From: JBCBCP01 sp038530575
GTDB taxonomy: Bacteria > Pseudomonadota > Alphaproteobacteria > Rhodobacterales > Rhodobacteraceae
Direction: 5' to 3'
Length of the DNA stretch: 64,000 bases
Assembly: GCA_038530575.1 (NCBI GenBank)
Contig: JBCBCP010000013.1
Location: 1 to 64,000, forward strand
Positions 33,001 through 41,281 of the stretch are shown piece after piece. The translations under genes and the position numbers were made by a program. The notes below the pieces were generated by a model, which made no database searches, was not told the origin of the DNA, and was given only the letters and a program-made list of their open reading frames with translations. Within the stretch, counting starts at the first letter, position 1, and each line of letters begins with the position of its first letter.

Positions 33001-36000
33001 TTACTCCAGTTCGACCAGCAGGTCCTTGGCGTCGATCTGGCCGCCGGCGTTCACGTGTACAGCCTTCACCAGAGCGTCACGTTCGGCGTGGATGCCGGTC
33101 TCCATCTTCATGGCTTCAATGGTTAGCAGCAGATCGCCCGCCTTGACCTCTGCACCCGCCTGCACGGCGATGGAGGCGACCACCCCCGGCATTGGCGCGC
33201 CGATGTGGTCGGCGTTGCCCGCTTCGGCCTTGGGCCGCGCAACGGTTTCGGCCATGACCTTGCGGTCTGGTACGCGGATCACGCGCGGTTGGCCGTTCAG
33301 TTCAAAGAACACCCGTGCCTCACCGTCCTCGCCCGTCTCTCCGACGGCTTGCAAGCGCACTTCAAGGATCTTGCCCGGATCGATCTCGACACTGATCTCA
33401 TCGCCGGGCTCCATGCCATAGAAAAAGACAGGCGTCGGCAAAGTCCGTACGGGGCCGTAGGTGCGGTGGCGGCCCATATAGTCGAGGAACACCTTGGGAT
33501 ACATGAGATAGCCCGACAGGTCCTCGTCATCGACGCGCTTGCCTTCGAGCTGCTCTGACAGGTCCGCGCGCACGGCCTCCAGATCGACCGGCTCCAGCGA
33601 GGCGCCGGGGCGCTCGGTCAGCGGCGCCTCGCCCTTCAGCACCTTGTTCTGTATGCCGGTCGGGAACCCGCCCGGGGGCTGGCCCAGATTACCCTTCATC
33701 ATGTCCACGACGCTGTCGGGGAAGGCCACGTCGGTGCCGGGGTCTTCGACGTCGGCGCGGGTCAGGCCCTGGCTGACCATCATCAGCGCCATGTCGCCCA
33801 CCACCTTGGAGGATGGGGTCACCTTCACGATGTCGCCGAACATCTGGTTCACGTCGGCATAGGTCTGAGCGACCTCGGGCCAGCGTTCTTCCAGCCCGAG
33901 GGATGCGGCCTGCGCCTTAAGGTTGGTGAACTGCCCGCCGGGCATCTCGTGCAGGTAAACCTCGGAGGAGGGCGCCTGCATCCCCGTCTCGAACGCGCGG
34001 TATTGCGTGCGCACGGCTTCCCAGTAGTCCGAAATGCCACGCACAGCGTTCATGTCGATACCGGTGTCGCGCGGGGTGCCTTTCAGCGCCTCCACCACCG
34101 AGCCGAAGGTGGCCTGAGAAGTGTTGCCCGACAGCGCGTCCATCGCCACGTCCGCGGCGTCCACGCCCGCCTCTGCCGCGGCCAGGATCGTGGCGCTGGC
34201 AATGCCCGCCGTGTCATGGGTGTGGAAGTGGATTGGCAGGCCGACCTCCTGCTTGAGCGCGGTGATCAGTGTGCGTGCGGCGGCAGGTTTCAAAAGGCCC
34301 GCCATGTCCTTTAGGCCCAGCACATGCGCGCCCGCGTCGGCGAGCTGTTTGCCCATCGAGACGTAGTAGTCCAAGTCATATTTGTTGCGGGCCGGATCGT
34401 TCAGATCGCCGGTGTAGCAGATTGTCCCTTCGCAGACTTTGCCAGACTCGACGACTGCGTCCATCGCAACGCGCATGTTCTCGACCCAATTGAGCGAGTC
34501 AAAGACGCGGAAGACATCCACGCCCGAGCTCGCTGCGACGCGCACGAATTCCTGCACCACGTTGTCGGGATAGTTGGTATAGCCCACCCCGTTGGAGGCG
34601 CGCAGCAGCATCTGCGTCATCAGGTTCGGCATTGCGGCGCGCAGATCACGCAGACGCTGCCACGGGCATTCCTGCAAGAAGCGGTAGGCGACGTCAAAGG
34701 TCGCGCCGCCCCAGCATTCGACGCTGAAAAGCTGCGGCAGCTGCGCGGCATAGCTGGGCGCCACGTTGATCATGTCAATCGAGCGCATGCGCGTGGCCAG
34801 CAGGGACTGGTGCCCGTCGCGCATGGTTGTGTCGGTCAAGAGCAGCTGCGGCTGGGCCTTCATCCAGTCAGCGACGGCCTGCGGGCCCTTCTGCTCCAAC
34901 AGGTTGCGCGTGCCATAGGCCGGGTTCTCCACCGTGCGGACAGGCGGGACGGGCACACGCGCATTCGCGGGCGGGCGCGGCTTGTCCTTCGTCTCGGGGT
35001 GCCCGTTCACAGTGACATCCGCGATATAGGTTAGCACCTTGGTGCCCCGGTCGCGCCGCTTGCCGAATTGGAAGAGGTCCGGCGTCTCGTCGATGAACTT
35101 GGTGGTATATTCGTCGCTCAGGAACGTCGGGTGCTTCAGCAGGTTCTCGACAAAGGCAATGTTGGTGCTGACGCCCCGAATGCGGAACTCGCGCAGGGCG
35201 CGGTCCATGCGGGCAATCGCCTTTTCGGGGGTCGGCGCCCAAGCGGTCACCTTGGTCAGCAGGCTGTCGTAGTAGCGGGTGATCACCCCGCCCGAATAGG
35301 CCGTGCCGCCGTCAAGGCGGATGCCCATACCCGTTGCCTCGCGGTAAGCGGTTATGCGGCCATAGTCGGGGATGAAGTTGTTTTGCGGGTCTTCGGTGGT
35401 TACTCGCGTTTGCAGAGCGTGCCCGTTCAGCGTCACGTCATCCTGGCTGGCTTTGCCGGTCGCCTCGGCAATGGTCTTGCCTTCTGCAATGAGGATCTGC
35501 GCCTGCACGATGTCGATGCCGGTCACTTCCTCCGTCACCGTATGCTCGACCTGCACGCGCGGGTTCACTTCGATGAAATAGAAGTTGCCCGATTCCATAT
35601 CCATCAGGAACTCGACCGTGCCCGCGCATTCGTAATTCACGTGCTTGCAGATCTTGTAGCCCAGCTCACAAATCTCGGTCCGCTGCGCGTCCGTCAGGTA
35701 CGGGGCCGGGGCGCGCTCAACCACCTTCTGGTTGCGGCGCTGGACGGAGCAGTCACGCTCGTAAAGGTGATACATCCCGCCATGCTTGTCGCCGAGGATC
35801 TGCACCTCGACATGCCGGGCGCGGGTGATCATCTTTTCCAGATAGCCTTCGCCATTGCCAAAGGCCGCTTCGGCCTCGCGCCGGCCTTCGAGCACCTTCT
35901 CTTCAACCTCGTCTTCGGACGCGATGGGCCGCATACCGCGTCCGCCACCACCCCACGAGGCCTTCAGCATCAGCGGATAGCCGATCTCTGCAGCCTCGGC

Positions 36001-36444
36001 CTTGATGGCGGTCATGTCGTCGCCCAGCACTTCGGTCGCCGGGATAACCGGCACACCAGCTTCGATCGCCACCCTGCGCGCCGACGCTTTGTCGCCAAGA
36101 GCGCGCATCGTCTCTGCCTTGGGGCCGATAAAGGTGATACCGGCGGCGGTGCACGCCTCCACGAGTTCGGGGTTCTCCGACAAAAGGCCATAGCCCGGGT
36201 GCACCGCGTCCGCGCCCGACATGCGGGCGACGCGGATGATCTCGTCAATGCTCAGGTAGGCAGCGACCGGCCCCATGCCTTCACCAATCCGGTAGGCTTC
36301 GTCCGCCTTGAAGCGATGCAGGCCCAATTTGTCCTCTTCGGCAAAGACGGCGACGGTCTTTTTGCCCATCTCATTTGCCGCCCGCATGATGCGGATCGCA
36401 ATCTCGCCCCGGTTGGCGACAAGGATTTTCTTGAATTCGGGCAT
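33001..36444 (-). CDS. pyc: Pyruvate carboxylase
   Basis: 1147 residues, full length for the single-chain enzyme. Order of domains: biotin carboxylase (about 1-450, with the ATP-grasp loop KASWGGGGRGM and CSVQRRNQKVVE), carboxyltransferase (about 530-830, starting DTTMRDGHQSLLATR), an allosteric/linker region, and the biotin carrier domain with target lysine K1113 in EAMKMETG. It carboxylates pyruvate to oxaloacetate, replenishing the TCA cycle. This suits a cell in which the Entner-Doudoroff pathway delivers pyruvate. Confidence 0.98.
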   Translation of the reverse strand: MPEFKKILVANRGEIAIRIMRAANEMGKKTVAVFAEEDKLGLHRFKADEAYRIGEGMGPVAAYLSIDEIIRVARMSGADAVHPGYGLLSENPELVEACTAAGITFIGPKAETMRALGDKASARRVAIEAGVPVIPATEVLGDDMTAIKAEAAEIGYPLMLKASWGGGGRGMRPIASEDEVEEKVLEGRREAEAAFGNGEGYLEKMITRARHVEVQILGDKHGGMYHLYERDCSVQRRNQKVVERAPAPYLTDAQRTEICELGYKICKHVNYECAGTVEFLMDMESGNFYFIEVNPRVQVEHTVTEEVTGIDIVQAQILIAEGKTIAEATGKASQDDVTLNGHALQTRVTTEDPQNNFIPDYGRITAYREATGMGIRLDGGTAYSGGVITRYYDSLLTKVTAWAPTPEKAIARMDRALREFRIRGVSTNIAFVENLLKHPTFLSDEYTTKFIDETPDLFQFGKRRDRGTKVLTYIADVTVNGHPETKDKPRPPANARVPVPPVRTVENPAYGTRNLLEQKGPQAVADWMKAQPQLLLTDTTMRDGHQSLLATRMRSIDMINVAPSYAAQLPQLFSVECWGGATFDVAYRFLQECPWQRLRDLRAAMPNLMTQMLLRASNGVGYTNYPDNVVQEFVRVAASSGVDVFRVFDSLNWVENMRVAMDAVVESGKVCEGTICYTGDLNDPARNKYDLDYYVSMGKQLADAGAHVLGLKDMAGLLKPAAARTLITALKQEVGLPIHFHTHDTAGIASATILAAAEAGVDAADVAMDALSGNTSQATFGSVVEALKGTPRDTGIDMNAVRGISDYWEAVRTQYRAFETGMQAPSSEVYLHEMPGGQFTNLKAQAASLGLEERWPEVAQTYADVNQMFGDIVKVTPSSKVVGDMALMMVSQGLTRADVEDPGTDVAFPDSVVDMMKGNLGQPPGGFPTGIQNKVLKGEAPLTERPGASLEPVDLEAVRADLSEQLEGKRVDDEDLSGYLMYPKVFLDYMGRHRTYGPVRTLPTPVFFYGMEPGDEISVEIDPGKILEVRLQAVGETGEDGEARVFFELNGQPRVIRVPDRKVMAETVARPKAEAGNADHIGAPMPGVVASIAVQAGAEVKAGDLLLTIEAMKMETGIHAERDALVKAVHVNAGGQIDAKDLLVELE

Positions 36445-36686
36445 GGGTCCCCCCTTGGACGTGCTGGGCGCGGTCTATGACGTTTCTGTAAACCGGTAAA
36501 CACGTAGTTCTGGGTAGCGCGGCGATGTTTGCGCCAACACCGTGCGCTGCGCCCTGCGTGGCACGGGGCAGGCGGCGCGTGCAGTGTCTGTTCTGCTTTC
36601 GTCACATGCGGTATGTACCGCCAAGTTCGGAGGCCAATGCGCTATCCGGCGACGCTTTGGCCTGACTTATGCCGCATGGGACGACG

Positions 36687-37715
36687 TTAGCCTTCTTTTG
36701 GCAAGAACATGCGGGTCCAAGTGTAAAGCCCGTCGACCCAAGCCTCCAAACTATCGGGGTCGGACTTGAAGGTCGTGAAACGATTGAAATAGGTTGCCCA
36801 GCCCATTGCATAGGCGCGGCAGTCCTTGCAGTCGATATTGGGGCTGCAACACTTTCCTGCGCTGCGCGTGGCGTCCGAGGTGAAATGCTCAAACCCGCCC
36901 GTCAACCGGTTACCGCAATCGATGGCGACGCCCGCCTCGTCGAAGGCATAGATCATGTCCATAGGCTGCGAGATCCAATCGTTGTAATGCAGCGAATAGA
37001 CGACCGTTTCCGGAAACAGCGCCAGTGCCTCGGCGATGCGCGCGCGGGCCAGCGCCAGGCTGGCTTGGGTGTGGCGGGGGTCATTTTCCGCGGTGCCCAC
37101 ACGAAAATAAGGGTCACCGGGGTCTGCGGATCGGGCGATCTGCCGGTTGTACTCTTCCGTGGCTGAATAAAAGCTGTACGTGATATCGACACCGTGGTCG
37201 CTGCACAGGCGCGCAGCATCCACGATCTGGTCAATATTCAGGGCCGAAACGGTGAAGGTGAACAGCGCTCTCGGATCGCCGGCATAGTTGCGCAACGCCT
37301 TGCGATTGACATCAGCACCGCGCAAGGCTGCGTTGGTTTCACCCAAGCCCCACATCGACACGTGGATGCGATACGAGATGTCGGTTGGGATGCGTTTGGT
37401 TCCATTGGTGAAAATCACGCCCTGCGGAATATGCGCCGCGGCACGCTCGATATGCTCTGGCACCATACTGGGCTCCGCACCCGCCAGATAAGCAAAGTTG
37501 ATCCCACGCGCCGCTTCGGCGCGAAACAAGTCGTCCCACGCGCTTATTTCCGCTTCCGTGGAAATGCGCTGGTCCGCAGGTTTCGAGAAATACAGGCACC
37601 CTTCACACTGCAAGTTGCAGCGGTTTGAAATATCGTAGTTGCTGCCTTTCAGACGCGTCAGGCGTTTGCGCAAAGCCAGCAATCGGCGCGCAGGTGAAAG
37701 CGGCATATCTTTCAT
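36687..37715 (-). CDS. Radical SAM protein
   Basis: 342 residues. The iron-sulfur cysteines are C33, C37 and C40 in NRCNLQCEGCLYF, the C-x3-C-x2-C radical SAM motif, followed by a GAEPS-type SAM-binding loop. A cysteine cluster near the C-terminus (KCCSPNIDCKDCRAYAMGW) looks like an auxiliary cluster-binding site of the SPASM/twitch kind. The substrate is unknown. ATG 37715 overlaps the stop of the upstream TPR/hydrolase gene by four bases, so the two are translated together and probably act together. Confidence 0.88.
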   Translation of the reverse strand: MKDMPLSPARRLLALRKRLTRLKGSNYDISNRCNLQCEGCLYFSKPADQRISTEAEISAWDDLFRAEAARGINFAYLAGAEPSMVPEHIERAAAHIPQGVIFTNGTKRIPTDISYRIHVSMWGLGETNAALRGADVNRKALRNYAGDPRALFTFTVSALNIDQIVDAARLCSDHGVDITYSFYSATEEYNRQIARSADPGDPYFRVGTAENDPRHTQASLALARARIAEALALFPETVVYSLHYNDWISQPMDMIYAFDEAGVAIDCGNRLTGGFEHFTSDATRSAGKCCSPNIDCKDCRAYAMGWATYFNRFTTFKSDPDSLEAWVDGLYTWTRMFLPKEG

Positions 37716-39181
37716 GTCTGAAGAGTATCCTCTTTCTGGTCAAAGAGTGCGCCTTGCAGGAAGGACAGCATCTTTCCGTCGCGTGCGAGGTAATTTGCGA
37801 TGTCGTGCTGGGCCAAATCTGGATCAGCTTTGATCGTCAGGTTCGGCAAATCGTTCAGAAGCGCCGCGTGCTGTTCATCGACGCTGTTGGCGCCCGCGTA
37901 GGTGACTGTGGTTTGCTGTGGAGGTGCCTGCCGAAGACGAAGGATCGGATTGCGAAACTCCAAGGGAACCTCGCGCACGAGTTTATCAAAAGTGGCAGGG
38001 CGGCGTGTATCGCCAATCCTGGCCTGGAACGCAGGATCGGCACATGTGCCGGGTCCAAGCAGGACAAGCCGCTCAGGTGAAAAGTCTGCCGCGAAGTTCA
38101 TAGCGGCAAGCGCCCCGCCTGAACTCCCTATGATTGCCAATCTGTGGTCTGGGAACAGGTCGCGCAACAAGGTGCCAAGCTTGGTCGACGTCTCAGCATA
38201 GCTTGGCGCAAAGCCAGGCAGGCCCTTGGTGCCATAAAACCCGCTTCGGTCCACGGTATAGACGGCAGTGCAGCCCAAAGCGGCTGCATAGCGATCAAAA
38301 AAGCCTATGGCCCGGTAGGAATGCAGGCAGATCAGCAAAACGGTCTTGCCGGGTCGGATTGGACTTATCTGTACTGGTTTGTTGGCCATCCCTTTGATCG
38401 CTTGGGCCTCATGATCTGCGTCCGGGATGTCGGTTGGCATCCAGCCGCCAAGCGCTGAAAGGGGCAGGGTCGGGTTCTTGAAGTCAAAGAATACCGCAAG
38501 ATTTCGGGTCAGATGGTCGATCTGTTCCGCGCCGGGCCAGCGCCGTTTTGCTTTTTCTATGAGGTATTCAACGTCTTGCGGGGGCGTGTCGAAGATTATG
38601 CAAAACAGTTCAATCGCGACGAGGCTATCGGGGTGCCGATCCCGTTCAAATACAATCGTTTCAATATCTGCCAGCGTGATGGTGTCGCGCGCGAGTTGAA
38701 TTTCCGCCTCATAGAAGTCGCGCAGCGCGTTCGGGTCCGTTTGGTCCCTTTCAAGCCGCGCGCGCGCGAAAAGGCGGACACTATCCCAATCCAAATGCGT
38801 CTTTGCGCTGAGCGGCAAAATATCACCCACACTGCCTTCGGGAAAGGCGTCACGTGCGCAAAGGATCCGGCCGAGGGCAACCGCCTCTTTGCGCTTGCCA
38901 TTGGCCATCGCCAAACGGATCTTGACTTGCACCCAGGCTGGCATCGACAGGCCAAGCCGATCCCCTTGGTCGATCGTTTCTTTTGCGTCGCCAAATGCGC
39001 GCAAATACAGCTGAGCACGGGCTTGCCACAGAAGCAGTTGGGGATGTTCGGGATGCTGCACACGCAGCGGTTTGATCCGTGCGAGGATGCTTGCGAAGTC
39101 CCTCGCTTTGGCCAACGACCGAATGGTAACCAAGTGCTCTGAAATCGAACGTTCACCGGTATTCTGCGCTGCTGTGTTCAT
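37712..39181 (-). CDS. TPR-like and alpha/beta-hydrolase fusion protein
   Basis: 489 residues. The N-terminal 200 residues are alpha-helical with TPR-like pairs (AKARDFASILARIKPLRVQHPEHPQLLLWQARAQLYLRAF is described here only by position, about 24-63). The C-terminal half is hydrolase-like: strand KTVLLICLHSYRAIGFF and the nucleophile elbow IIGSSGGALAAMNFA, followed by LVLLGPGT. The catalytic acid and histidine are not obvious, although QHDIANYL near the end could supply the histidine. Start ATG 39181 is preferred; the open frame above it looks noncoding. It is coupled to the radical SAM gene by a 4-base overlap. Confidence 0.7.
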   Translation of the reverse strand: MNTAAQNTGERSISEHLVTIRSLAKARDFASILARIKPLRVQHPEHPQLLLWQARAQLYLRAFGDAKETIDQGDRLGLSMPAWVQVKIRLAMANGKRKEAVALGRILCARDAFPEGSVGDILPLSAKTHLDWDSVRLFARARLERDQTDPNALRDFYEAEIQLARDTITLADIETIVFERDRHPDSLVAIELFCIIFDTPPQDVEYLIEKAKRRWPGAEQIDHLTRNLAVFFDFKNPTLPLSALGGWMPTDIPDADHEAQAIKGMANKPVQISPIRPGKTVLLICLHSYRAIGFFDRYAAALGCTAVYTVDRSGFYGTKGLPGFAPSYAETSTKLGTLLRDLFPDHRLAIIGSSGGALAAMNFAADFSPERLVLLGPGTCADPAFQARIGDTRRPATFDKLVREVPLEFRNPILRLRQAPPQQTTVTYAGANSVDEQHAALLNDLPNLTIKADPDLAQHDIANYLARDGKMLSFLQGALFDQKEDTLQT

Positions 39182-39514
39182 GGCAATTGCTCCTACCACT
39201 CTTGGAATGGGTGTCCCGGGCTGTGCGACCGACCGGTTCAGCGGCTCACGACTGTCAGTCCTTGGCGCGCGTTTTGAAATGGCCGGTTTAACCCGGCGAC
39301 GAAGCGAATAGTCTGATTTACTTGGCAGACTGGACACTCCGTAAATCAGAGCGCCCCATTTGCAATGCAGGAAGGCGCTGAACAGCGCAAGGCTATTTGC
39401 ATGGCGGTAAACGCCAGACACCAAGGCGGTTGAGCCAATGTTGCCGTACCAGCGCGGTGCGTCGGTGGTCCGGACAGCACTCCGGCGAGGTCTCATAGCG
39501 GCGCCAACGCCGTC
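39182..39514. other. Region upstream of the TPR/hydrolase gene
   Basis: 333 bp between two minus-strand genes. It contains the perfect inverted repeat at 39312-39350. The minus-strand frame stays open across it, but has no ribosome site at its first starts and reads as low-quality protein, so I treat it as a promoter region. Confidence 0.45.
39312..39350. promoter_or_regulatory. Perfect 10-bp inverted repeat
   Basis: Arms TCTGATTTAC (39312-39321) and GTAAATCAGA (39341-39350) separated by 19 bp. It lies about 130-170 bp upstream of the TPR/hydrolase start. The long spacer fits a dimeric regulator site spanning two or three helical turns better than a terminator, as no T-run follows. Confidence 0.5.
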
Positions 39515-40657
39515 CTACGTCACCGTGACCGCCTTTGGCAGGCTCGCAAGGTCCCGCGCGCCAAGCTGGCCCATATTGGCCTTTATGTCTTCGCTCAGGA
39601 TGTGGATCAGGTGCGCCGGCCCGGCTTCCGGCCCCAGGGCGGCGACGGCAATATGCCAGCCGCGGCCCAGCATCACATGATCAGCGCCGAGCGCGAAGGC
39701 GCGCAGGATATCGAGGCCGCTTTCAAACCCGCTGTCCACGATCAGGGGCAGGGCGGTCGCCTTGCGCATCGCCGGCAACAGCTCGATCGACGCAGGCGCC
39801 GCGTCGAACTGGCGGCCTGCGTGGTTCGACACCCAGATTGCGTCCACGCCCTCGGCCTCCAGCTTGCGCGCATCGGCGGCGCGCAACACGCCCTTCACGA
39901 CGAACGGGCCGCGCCAGGCATCGCGCAGCCATCGCACATAGTCCCAATCGGGCGCGGCGCGCAGCAGGTAGCCGACATGCGCGGTTGGCGGCAGGCCCGC
40001 GCGGTCTTCAGTGATGTAGGCATCAAGCGTGCGCATCCGGGGCCGGCCCGCGCGCAAGGTGGCGAGCGACCACGCCGGCCGTAGCGCGCATTGAGCCGCC
40101 AACCGGGGCGTAAGCACTGGCGGCGAGGTCAGACCCGAGCGGGTCTGCCGCTCGCGCCGGGACGGGTAGGGCAGGTCAACCGTCAGCACCAGCGTGCCAA
40201 AGCCTGCATGTTTGGCGCGGCGCAAGATGTCCGACCGAATGTCAGGATCGCGCGGCGGGTAGAGCTGAAACCACGCGTGCGGGCCAAGATGCGGGGCGAC
40301 ATCTTCGGGGCTGGCGGCGGCCACAGTCGACAGGCAGTAGGGCAAACCCGCCTTGGCGGCGGCCTTGGCCAATGCGGCCTCCGCCCCCGGCCAGATCAGC
40401 CCGGACATGCCCACGGGCGCCACGCCGAAGGGCAGTGCCAGCGTCTCCGAAAAAAGACGGGTCGCCAGCTGCGGCGTTGTTTCCCCGTGCAGGATCGAGG
40501 GCAGGAACCCGATCCGGTCGAGCGCCGCGCGGTTGCGGTTCAGTGTCGTTTCCGCCCCAGTTGCGCTGTCCAGATATTCCCACACGAATTTCGGAATGCG
40601 CCGCCGCGCAACGGCGCGCAGATCGGCGAGCGAAGGGTATCTGGCATCAAGGCTCAT
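39515..40657 (-). CDS. lldD: FMN-dependent alpha-hydroxy-acid dehydrogenase
   Basis: 380 residues, full length for the L-lactate dehydrogenase/glycolate oxidase family. FMN-binding features start with SLADLRAVARRRIPKFVWEYLDS-type sequence near the N-terminus; the catalytic histidine is in VSNHAGRQFD, the FMN-phosphate lysine in VVKGVLRAADA and the arginine in LGRGWHI. It oxidises L-lactate or a related 2-hydroxy acid and passes electrons to the respiratory chain. The exact substrate is uncertain. ATG 40657 gives the family start; the extension to 40783 is not used. Confidence 0.87.
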   Translation of the reverse strand: MSLDARYPSLADLRAVARRRIPKFVWEYLDSATGAETTLNRNRAALDRIGFLPSILHGETTPQLATRLFSETLALPFGVAPVGMSGLIWPGAEAALAKAAAKAGLPYCLSTVAAASPEDVAPHLGPHAWFQLYPPRDPDIRSDILRRAKHAGFGTLVLTVDLPYPSRRERQTRSGLTSPPVLTPRLAAQCALRPAWSLATLRAGRPRMRTLDAYITEDRAGLPPTAHVGYLLRAAPDWDYVRWLRDAWRGPFVVKGVLRAADARKLEAEGVDAIWVSNHAGRQFDAAPASIELLPAMRKATALPLIVDSGFESGLDILRAFALGADHVMLGRGWHIAVAALGPEAGPAHLIHILSEDIKANMGQLGARDLASLPKAVTVT

Positions 40658-40781
40658 CACGGCACCATCGGGCGGCGCCGGGGCCTTGTCCAGATGCTGC
40701 TCTGCACGGCTCAAATCTTCAGAGATTTTTAAGCACCTCGGGGCCACTCTCCGACTCGTGCCGCAAGAGGGGAAATATGAC

Positions 40782-41225
40782 ATGCAGCTGCTGGTAATCG
40801 ACCGGGACAGAGCCCGCCAGGAACGCGCCGTAATCGCGGGGCTCGAGGCGGGGTACTTTGCAACCGGTACGGCATCCCTGCGCGTCGCCGAAGAGGTGCT
40901 AACCCGGACGCCGGTTCACCTGCTACTTGCCGACGTCGCCACGCTCGAGGACGCGCTGGGCGATACGCTTGGCCTCGCCGAAGAGCGCAACGCCGGGGTT
41001 CGTTGCGTTCTCTACAGCGACCACGTTGCGCTCGATCATGCAGAGCTTTCAGGCGCGTTCCCCGGGCTGGTCGGGGTTTTGGGCGCTGGTCTTGATCCGC
41101 TGGTTGCGTTGGGCCTTGGTGCGCCGCGCGCTGCGCCCGTTCGGGTTCAGGCCACGCTGGACGCTGCGCCGTCGGTTCCCGTGTGGCGCCGACATGCGCG
41201 CACAACGGTCGGCCTGGCCGCATAA
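40782..41225 (+). CDS. Receiver-like hypothetical protein
   Basis: 147 residues. The N-terminal 90 residues have the alternating strand-helix pattern of a response-regulator receiver: MQLLVIDRDRARQERAVI resembles the acidic pocket start, LLLADVATLEDALG has the aspartate at the usual phosphorylation position, and CVLYSDHVALD resembles the later strand. Acidic residues are fewer than in canonical receivers, so phosphorylation is doubtful. No output domain follows. It starts at ATG 40782 behind GAGGGGA and precedes the helicase gene. Confidence 0.6.
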   Translation: MQLLVIDRDRARQERAVIAGLEAGYFATGTASLRVAEEVLTRTPVHLLLADVATLEDALGDTLGLAEERNAGVRCVLYSDHVALDHAELSGAFPGLVGVLGAGLDPLVALGLGAPRAAPVRVQATLDAAPSVPVWRRHARTTVGLAA

Positions 41226-41281
41226 GCGAACACAGCGCGAACATCTTTTGTTCGCGCCCGCACCGCGCTAGGTTGCGCGGT

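Noticed and set aside
39182..39496. N-terminal extension of the TPR/hydrolase protein to 39496
   Set aside because: The extra 105 residues are compositionally unlike the rest, have no ribosome site at the upstream starts, and contain a perfect inverted repeat, suggesting a promoter.
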